Below, piece by piece: positions 59,569-64,000 of a stretch of 64,000 bases of DNA. Numbering within the stretch: the stretch's first letter is position 1; each line of letters begins with the position of its first letter. Where the stretch lies: NCBI RefSeq assembly GCF_000382325.1, contig NZ_KB908058.1, positions 248,001 through 312,000 on the forward strand, in the 5' to 3' direction. The stretch comes from Woodsholea maritima DSM 17123 (GTDB taxonomy: Bacteria; Pseudomonadota; Alphaproteobacteria; Caulobacterales; Maricaulaceae). The translations under genes were made by a program, and so were the position numbers. The notes beneath the pieces were generated by a model. The model was not told the DNA's origin. It made no database searches and saw nothing but the letters and a program-made list of their open reading frames with translations.

Positions 59569-59573
59569 ACAGG

Positions 59574-59603
59574 ATTAGCGAGTCTCGGTTAATGAGGTCT
59601 TAA
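59574..59603 (-). promoter_or_regulatory. CtrA-type site and promoter of candidate small RNA
   Basis: Minus strand TTAA-N7-TTAA (59603-59589) matches the CtrA consensus exactly; the first half as TTAAGA, an 18-base spacer and GCTAAT (59579-59574) form a promoter-like arrangement. Another TTAAC overlaps at 59607-59610. Confidence 0.5.
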
Positions 59604-59680
59604 TCGTTAACGATGCCCAGCAAGGACTTGGAGAGAATTCTGTACGCGAATTTTACCAAGCTTAACGAAAATCACTTTTC

Positions 59681-59692
59681 AAGTCCGGACTT
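59681..59692. promoter_or_regulatory. Perfect 12-bp palindrome upstream of Mpo1-like gene
   Basis: AAGTCCGGACTT, 55 bases before the ATG; possible operator. A TTAAC lies between. Confidence 0.35.
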
Positions 59693-59746
59693 TTTGCTAA
59701 CCTAAGTTAACAAAAACAAAATATTAGACGGAGGAGACGACGCATT

Positions 59747-60112
59747 ATGGCAGAGCGCATCTATCAGGACTTCGCCAGTTTCTGGCCCTATTATTTACGT
59801 GAGCATGCCCGATTTGAAACGCGGGTTTTCCACTATATCGGCTCGGCTGCGGCGCTGAGTGTGCTGGGATGGGCGGTTCTCTCGCTGACCTGGTGGGCGG
59901 TGATTCTCGTTCCAGTGGCCGGATATGGCTTTGCCTGGTTCAGCCATGCGTTGATTGAGCGCAATAAGCCGGCGACCTTCACCTATCCCTTATGGTCATT
60001 GATGGGCGATTACCGGATGTTTTTTCTGGCCATGATCGGCAAGCTGCGCCCAGAACTGGTCAAGGCCGGGGTCATCGACCACCCCGCCCATCGCCCGGAT
60101 GTGACGCTGTAA
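59747..60112 (+). CDS. Mpo1-like / DUF962 membrane protein
   Basis: A 121-residue protein with the DUF962 features: FWPYYLREHARFETRVFHYIGS near the N-terminus, two hydrophobic helices (about 33-50 and 50-68), a conserved FSHALIERNKPATF segment and YPLWSLMGDYRMF. In yeast Mpo1 is a dioxygenase in phytosphingosine breakdown with iron-binding histidines; His20, His29 and His66 are candidates here (inference). It is flanked by tRNA-Cys in the opposite orientation. Confidence 0.85.
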   Translation: MAERIYQDFASFWPYYLREHARFETRVFHYIGSAAALSVLGWAVLSLTWWAVILVPVAGYGFAWFSHALIERNKPATFTYPLWSLMGDYRMFFLAMIGKLRPELVKAGVIDHPAHRPDVTL

Positions 60113-60133
60113 TCGCGCTATATAAAGAAAAAA

Positions 60134-60207
60134 TGGAGGCACCGCCCGGAATCGAACCGGGGTACACGGATTTGCAATCCGCTGCGTCACCACTCCGCCA
60201 CGGTGCC
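60134..60207 (-). tRNA. tRNA-Cys (GCA)
   Basis: A 74-nt cloverleaf on the minus strand: acceptor GGCACCG/CGGTGCC, anticodon loop in ATTGCAAATC, T loop GGTTCGATTCC, discriminator U and encoded CCA. U73 and the GCA anticodon are identity features of tRNA-Cys. Confidence 0.97.
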
Positions 60208-60227
60208 CCTGGATATGGTGAGCGAGG

Positions 60228-60256
60228 TTTGTACTCTTTCGCTTCGCGCCTCGCAA
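60228..60256 (-). promoter_or_regulatory. Promoter of tRNA-Cys
   Basis: Minus strand TTGCGA, 17 bases, TACAAA, about 20 bases before the tRNA. The arrangement mirrors that of tRNA-Asn. Confidence 0.65.
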
Positions 60257-60414
60257 GCACCTAGATACACGCCTTTGCAGGGATTTGTCTGTTAGCAACA
60301 GTCATTGCGGCAATGGATGCATTGCCTCGCAAGGGTGAGGCGCGATATAAGCGCTTCAATCGCTTCGCGCGCGCGTCTGTATATGCGCGCCCCACCACGA
60401 CCGGGAGTACCGCC

Positions 60415-61068
60415 ATGAGCCTTTATGCTGAGGCCCGCCGCCATATGGTTGATAGCCAAGTTCGCCCTAATGATGTGACGGACCGTCGGATTCAGGACGC
60501 CATGGCCCGCTTGCCGCGTGAGACATTCGTTCCGCGCTCTAAAGTTGCCGAGGCCTATGGCGATAAAGAAGTTCTGATCGGGGAAGGGCGCTATATGATG
60601 CGTCCGCGTGATTTTGCCAAACTGGTCCATGCCGCACAGATTGATGCGCAAGATCTCGTGCTCGATATTGGCTGCGCGCGCGGGTATTCTTCCGCCGTAA
60701 TCGCGGCCTTGTGTGAAACGGTCGTGGGCTTGGAAAGCGATCCAGCCATGGTTGAAAAAGCCATTGCAAGCTTAAGTGAAGTGGGCGCTGACAATGCGGT
60801 TGTCGTGGACGGCGATGTCAAAGCCGGTTTGTCCGACCAAGGCCCCTTCGATGTGATCTTCGTCAATAATGCGGTCGATCAAGTGCCGCAAACTTGGCTG
60901 GACCAATTGAAAGATGGCGGGCGTTTGGCGGTGATCGTGCGCCAAGGCCCTGTGGGCAAAGCGACAATTTTCACCCGTTCTGGCGCGGCTGTTGGCGAAA
61001 AAGTGATCTTCGATGCCTCACCAACTGTGCTAGCAGGATTTGAACGCGAAGCAGGCTTCGTCTTTTAA
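60415..61068 (+). CDS. Protein-L-isoaspartate O-methyltransferase-like protein
   Basis: A 217-residue Rossmann methyltransferase of the PCMT family: N-terminal helix region MVDSQVRPNDVTDRRIQDAM and PRETFVPRS, then SAM motif VLDIGCARGYSSAVIAAL (about 82-99). Typical Pcm has GTGSGY at this place, so the divergent GCARGY may indicate altered specificity. GGGAG lies 8 bases before the ATG at 60415. Immediately upstream of tolC, an arrangement frequent in alphaproteobacteria. Confidence 0.86.
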   Translation: MSLYAEARRHMVDSQVRPNDVTDRRIQDAMARLPRETFVPRSKVAEAYGDKEVLIGEGRYMMRPRDFAKLVHAAQIDAQDLVLDIGCARGYSSAVIAALCETVVGLESDPAMVEKAIASLSEVGADNAVVVDGDVKAGLSDQGPFDVIFVNNAVDQVPQTWLDQLKDGGRLAVIVRQGPVGKATIFTRSGAAVGEKVIFDASPTVLAGFEREAGFVF

Positions 61069-61088
61069 GCTGTAAAGACGTGTAAATC

Positions 61089-61118
61089 GTTCACGATTTC
61101 GCGGTGAACGCTGTTCAC
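61089..61118. promoter_or_regulatory. GTTCAC repeat cluster (possible operator) upstream of tolC
   Basis: GTTCAC at 61089-61094, then GTGAAC-GCT-GTTCAC at 61104-61118. The arms lie just upstream of the promoter -35 element, where an activator or a repressor would act. Confidence 0.45.
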
Positions 61119-61120
61119 TT

Positions 61121-61149
61121 TTGCCTGTTCTTAGCTTATGTCCTATACC
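61121..61149 (+). promoter_or_regulatory. Promoter of tolC
   Basis: TTGCCT, 17 bases, TATACC, with the -10 element 43 bases before the tolC ATG. Confidence 0.6.
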
Positions 61150-61192
61150 GAACAGGGTGGGACCTGACGTCTTTGGGATGGAGCAAAGGTAA

Positions 61193-62548
61193 ATGAAACG
61201 GTTCTTTTTGGCGGCTTCAATCGCTGCCCTGATGATGGGTGCAGGTCAAAGCGCCGGGGCGCAAACCCTGGCCGAGACTTTGGCCACGGCCTATCAAACC
61301 AATCCGAGCTTGGCAGCCGAACGCGCGCGCCTTCGTCAAACCGATGAAGGCTTTTTCCAAGCGCGCGCCCAACGCCTGCCCAGCCTCAGCGCGGGGGCGG
61401 GCTATTCTGATACCCTTGATAGCTGGGGTGGAAATGCCGGCCTGGGCGGTGATGATGGCTCGGTCAGCTATTCTGTGACGGCCAGCCAGTCTTTATATTC
61501 GGGCGGTCGTATCTCTGGCGGTATTGATCAGGCCGTTGCGCGCATTCAGGCGTCTCGCGAATCGCTGCGGGCCAGTGAACAGCAGACCTTGCTGCAAGCG
61601 ATACAGGCCCATGTGGATGTGCGTCGTGACAGCGAAGTGGTTCGCATCCGAACCAATAACGTCGAAGTCTTGAACCGCCAGCTGCAAGCTGCGCGTGATC
61701 GCTTCGAAGTGGGTGAAATTACCCGCACCGATGTGGCCCAGGCCGAAGCGCGCGTTTCGGGTGCCCAGGCGCAACTCTCTGGCGCGCAAGCGCAATTGGC
61801 CGCCTCGCGGGCGTTTTATGAGCGCGTGGTCGGGATTGCCCCGCAAAACCTGGAAGCCCCCGGCGACACACCCGCTTTGCCGCAAAACTATGATGGCGTT
61901 GTTGAAGTCGCTTTGGATCGCAATCCAAACCTTCGCGCGGCGCAATATGGCGAAGCGGCGGCTGAGCATAGCGTGCGGGTTGCGCGCGGGGCGCGTCTGC
62001 CTGATGTGTCTTTGCAGGCCAGTGCCTCTGAGCGGCGCGAATCAGATTTTTCAGGGCGCGGTGTGGGGTCTACTTCGATCCAAGCGCGCGTTTCCATCCC
62101 GCTCTTTACTGGCGGTGCGAACGAATCACGTATTCGCCAAGCGATTGCCGGTGTGGATGAAGCCCGTCTTCTGCTTGCCAGCGCGCGCCGTCAGGTGATT
62201 GAGGGCATTACCAATGCCTGGAACCAATATCTGACCGCGCAGGCGGTAATCGAATCAAGTCGTGAAGCGGTTCGGGCCAACGAAATTGCCTTCGAAGGCG
62301 TTGAGCAAGAGGCCTTCGTGGGCTTACGCACAACTTTGGACGTTTTAAACGCTGAGCAGGAATTGTTAAATTCACGCCTGGATTACGTCTCTGCAGAACG
62401 TGACATGCAGGTGGCCAGCTATGCGCTTTTAGTCGCGATGGGCGCATTAGATTTTAACACTTTAGGCCTAGATGTCGAAACCATTGATGTGCAAAGTCGC
62501 ATCGACAATGCACAGCACAATTCTTTGGATTTAACACCGTGGAATTAA
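61193..62548 (+). CDS. tolC: TolC-family outer-membrane channel protein
   Basis: A 451-residue outer-membrane efflux protein. A signal peptide (about 1-23, ending SAGAQ) is followed by two homologous halves rich in heptad helices, including ETLATAYQTNPSLAAERARL at the start and VEVALDRNPNLRAAQYGEAA in the second repeat, each ending in a beta-strand SVTASQSLYSGG / IQARVSIPLFTGG typical of the trimeric barrel. It can serve type I secretion and efflux systems such as the ABC adaptor operon at 29-33 kb (inference). It has its own promoter. Confidence 0.93.
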   Translation: MKRFFLAASIAALMMGAGQSAGAQTLAETLATAYQTNPSLAAERARLRQTDEGFFQARAQRLPSLSAGAGYSDTLDSWGGNAGLGGDDGSVSYSVTASQSLYSGGRISGGIDQAVARIQASRESLRASEQQTLLQAIQAHVDVRRDSEVVRIRTNNVEVLNRQLQAARDRFEVGEITRTDVAQAEARVSGAQAQLSGAQAQLAASRAFYERVVGIAPQNLEAPGDTPALPQNYDGVVEVALDRNPNLRAAQYGEAAAEHSVRVARGARLPDVSLQASASERRESDFSGRGVGSTSIQARVSIPLFTGGANESRIRQAIAGVDEARLLLASARRQVIEGITNAWNQYLTAQAVIESSREAVRANEIAFEGVEQEAFVGLRTTLDVLNAEQELLNSRLDYVSAERDMQVASYALLVAMGALDFNTLGLDVETIDVQSRIDNAQHNSLDLTPWN

Positions 62549-62646
62549 CCGCTAAACGCGGATGACCGCTGGACAAGTCGCTTGGACAACGGTTTATTGG
62601 GGGGGGACGCACTCCCCCACCTACCGCGGACATAAGGACACGTTCG

Positions 62647-63270
62647 ATGGCCGAGCAAACTGCCGATCAAGAACCCACAATGGAAGAGATCCTCGCCTCC
62701 ATTCGTCGCATTATTAATGAAGACGATGAAGGGGAGCAGGCTGAAGAGGCACCCGAGGCGGTCGCCGAGCCAGACCCCGAACCCGAAATTGAGCCAGAAC
62801 CCGAGCCCGAGCCCGAACCAGAGTTCGACGCTGAGCCTGAGTTTGAGGCTGAAGATGAGGATGATGTCCTCGACCTCACTGATCGTGTGGAAGAGGATGA
62901 TGAGGCAGATGCAGGGCCGATGTCGGTCAGCGATGATCTGATGATCCTCGACCGCGAGGAAGAGATCGAGCCTGAGCCTGAGTTTGAAGCCGAGCCAGAA
63001 TTTGAGCCTGAGCCAGAGCCTGCGCCTGTGGCCGCGGCGAAGGACGATGATGGGCTTCTGGGTGCTGAAGCCGCCGGTGCGACCAGCGCTGCATTTGCGG
63101 CGTTGAGTGCCAATCTCTTGGTGGCAAGCCAAAATGGCTTGACCTTGGAAGGCATTGTTCGCGAATTGCTGCGTCCGATGCTGAAGCAATGGCTGGATGA
63201 AAATCTGCCTGGCATCGTGGAAGAAAAAGTCAAAGAAGAAATCGAACGCGTTGCGCGGCGCACTCGATAG
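62647..63270 (+). CDS. popZ: PopZ-like cell-pole organising protein (DUF2497)
   Basis: A 207-residue protein with the three-part PopZ layout: N-terminal helix EPTMEEILASIRRIINEDDE (residues about 9-28), a long acidic proline-rich linker (about 30-135, dominated by E-P-E and E-F-E repeats), and a C-terminal multimerisation helix region (VRELLRPMLKQWLDENLPGIVEEKVKEEIERVARR, about 172-206). PopZ forms polar microdomains that hold the chromosome origin and recruit cell-cycle kinases. The adjacent tolC is also near popZ in Caulobacter. The upstream 98 bases contain a GGGGG/CCCCC hairpin. Confidence 0.93.
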   Translation: MAEQTADQEPTMEEILASIRRIINEDDEGEQAEEAPEAVAEPDPEPEIEPEPEPEPEPEFDAEPEFEAEDEDDVLDLTDRVEEDDEADAGPMSVSDDLMILDREEEIEPEPEFEAEPEFEPEPEPAPVAAAKDDDGLLGAEAAGATSAAFAALSANLLVASQNGLTLEGIVRELLRPMLKQWLDENLPGIVEEKVKEEIERVARRTR

Positions 63271-63290
63271 GCTGTCTTTGAAGAATTATG

Positions 63291-63321
63291 AAAAGGGCGT
63301 TGCATGGGCAGCGCCCTTTTT
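63291..63321 (+). terminator. Intrinsic terminator of popZ
   Basis: AAAAGGGCGTTGC pairs with GCAGCGCCCTTTT across ATGG (one G-U), followed by another T. Confidence 0.9.
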
Positions 63322-63410
63322 CTATGTGCAATTGCGAAGAAACTTTGCTTGCACGCTTTGAATGAGGCGTTAAAAATCCTGAGAGTTAAAACGAAACTCA
63401 GGTTGGGCCC

Positions 63411-64000
63411 TTGTCAAAACCTTCTCCTTTTACGGACTTCCTCGCGCTCAAAGAGCGTTATTACCATATAAGCCTGCTGCGTGTGGGTGTGCTGGGGTTG
63501 GGGCTCGCCGCCATGGCACTGGGGCTATGGTCATTAGGGCGTGTCATTACGCAAAATAACGCTAATTATGTCCCTTTAATTGTTGTCGGATGTGGCGTGG
63601 GGCTGGTGTTATGGCTGGGTGTGGCGGCCCATCTTCGTGCGCGTACGGATAAGCTATGGACTAAAGGCCAGGCTGTCATTTTCAAACATATTGCGCGTGA
63701 AAACAATTGGGCTTTTCGTCCGGCTGAGCCCTTCTATAGCTGGTGTGATGAGGATGACCCTTTCAGTTTCGCTGTTCCCAAAACTGAATTCATGGCGGAA
63801 GGGGCCAAGATTAAAGGCCAGATCAAGGGGCGCAGCTTTGAATTTGGTGATTTGGTTTTTGCTGATTTTTCGGGTCGATCCGACCCGGATACCCCTCACC
63901 AACGCGTGCATTACAAAGTGCGCCAACGCCTTTGTGTTTTACGTATCCCGTTAAGCCGAGATTTTGGTGTTCGTGTCTGCCATAGCGCGCAGAGCGATAT
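63411..64000 (+). CDS. Membrane protein, 3' truncated by window edge (DUF3137-like)
   Basis: An open frame with no stop up to the right edge (196 codons visible). The only plausible start after the in-frame stop at 63387 is TTG at 63411, giving SKPSPFTDFLALKERYYHIS, two hydrophobic segments (about 22-42 and 52-72) and then a soluble domain with FAVPKTEFMAEGAKIKGQI. The two-helix start followed by a cytosolic beta-rich domain resembles DUF3137 proteins, but the match is weak. Codon use is lower in GC than popZ. The gene must be completed from the next window. Confidence 0.6.
   Translation, partial: MSKPSPFTDFLALKERYYHISLLRVGVLGLGLAAMALGLWSLGRVITQNNANYVPLIVVGCGVGLVLWLGVAAHLRARTDKLWTKGQAVIFKHIARENNWAFRPAEPFYSWCDEDDPFSFAVPKTEFMAEGAKIKGQIKGRSFEFGDLVFADFSGRSDPDTPHQRVHYKVRQRLCVLRIPLSRDFGVRVCHSAQSD

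Noticed and set aside
59190-59570. A 126-codon minus-strand frame across tRNA-Asn and the small-RNA terminator
   Set aside because: It runs through a tRNA and an intrinsic terminator, which excludes a real protein gene.
59201-60207. tRNA-associated integrative element
   Set aside because: No integrase and no duplicated tRNA 3' end were seen near tRNA-Asn or tRNA-Cys.
61089-61130. LexA/SOS box (GTTC-N7-GTTC)
   Set aside because: GTTC half-sites are present, but no pair has 7-base spacing in direct orientation.
62545-63189. A 214-codon open frame antisense to popZ
   Set aside because: It is produced by the repetitive GAG/CCT codons of the PopZ linker; the peptide is low-complexity Leu/Arg/Phe and has no ribosome-binding site.

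Overview
The window is a stretch of chromosome from an alphaproteobacterium. The evidence is the 3' end of an RcGTA-type gene transfer agent (GTA) cluster, a ccmIEFH (cycHJKL) cytochrome c maturation operon followed by degP, a two-component pair and glnE, an RpoE-ChrR singlet-oxygen sigma module, and a PopZ polar-organiser gene next to tolC and a pcm-like gene. The PopZ/TolC neighbourhood and a CtrA-type TTAA-N7-TTAA site point towards the Caulobacterales/Maricaulales side (Hyphomonadaceae-like), but the genus cannot be fixed from the sequence. Base composition is GC-rich throughout except for one AT-rich islet near 53.8-54.3 kb. No transposase, integrase, rRNA or CRISPR array was seen.

Layout. 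1-4.7 kb: last three GTA genes (hub, NlpC/P60 peptidase, megatron). 4.7-9.7 kb: J-domain co-chaperone, PepSY protein with a PhoPQ-like pair, and a 451-residue unknown. 9.7-14.1 kb: DUF938 methyltransferase plus ccmI-E-F-H, joined by 4-base overlaps. 14.1-22.1 kb: hydrolase-OsmC fusion, DegP protease, second response regulator/kinase pair, glnE. 22.1-24.4 kb: EF-hand protein, ECF-like sigma factor, anti-sigma-like membrane protein and metal-resistance sensor. 25-28.9 kb (minus): PAS histidine kinase, CheY-like regulator, an unknown. 29-33.2 kb: MacA-like adaptor, ABC ATPase and two FtsX permeases. 33.3-35.3 kb: MFS transporter and VOC protein. 35.4-43.8 kb: an RpoE-ChrR island. 43.8-51.5 kb: MarR, nitroreductase, EamA exporter, dusA, TauE/SafE, MDR oxidoreductase, Gfo/Idh, gltX. 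51.9-56.4 kb: hydrolase/membrane/XRE operon, AT-rich lipoprotein, LOG protein, LysM protein. 57.1-64 kb: Atm1-like ABC exporter, tRNA-Asn, a candidate small RNA, Mpo1-like protein, tRNA-Cys, pcm-like gene, tolC, popZ and an edge-truncated membrane protein.

The most coherent system is at 35.4-43.8 kb. Four promoters share TGATCC-N16-CGTA(A/T) and drive (i) an unusual SDR, a 55-residue DUF2256 protein and an FeS photolyase; (ii) a DUF2177 membrane protein; (iii) rpoE, chrR and a second SDR; (iv) an FAD amine-oxidase-like protein, DUF1365 and a cyclopropane-synthase-like enzyme. Together they look like a contiguous, self-activating singlet-oxygen/photo-oxidative response that repairs DNA and remodels membrane lipids.

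Intergenic DNA at 24.5-25.0, 51.6-51.7, 53.5-54.7, 56.5-57.0 and 59.0 kb is filled with two families of short, composite, transposase-free palindromic elements of nearly constant length (about 111 and about 85 bp). A compact small-RNA candidate at 59.5 kb has a promoter-like region containing the CtrA-type site, a 5' hairpin, a C-rich single-stranded stretch and an intrinsic terminator.
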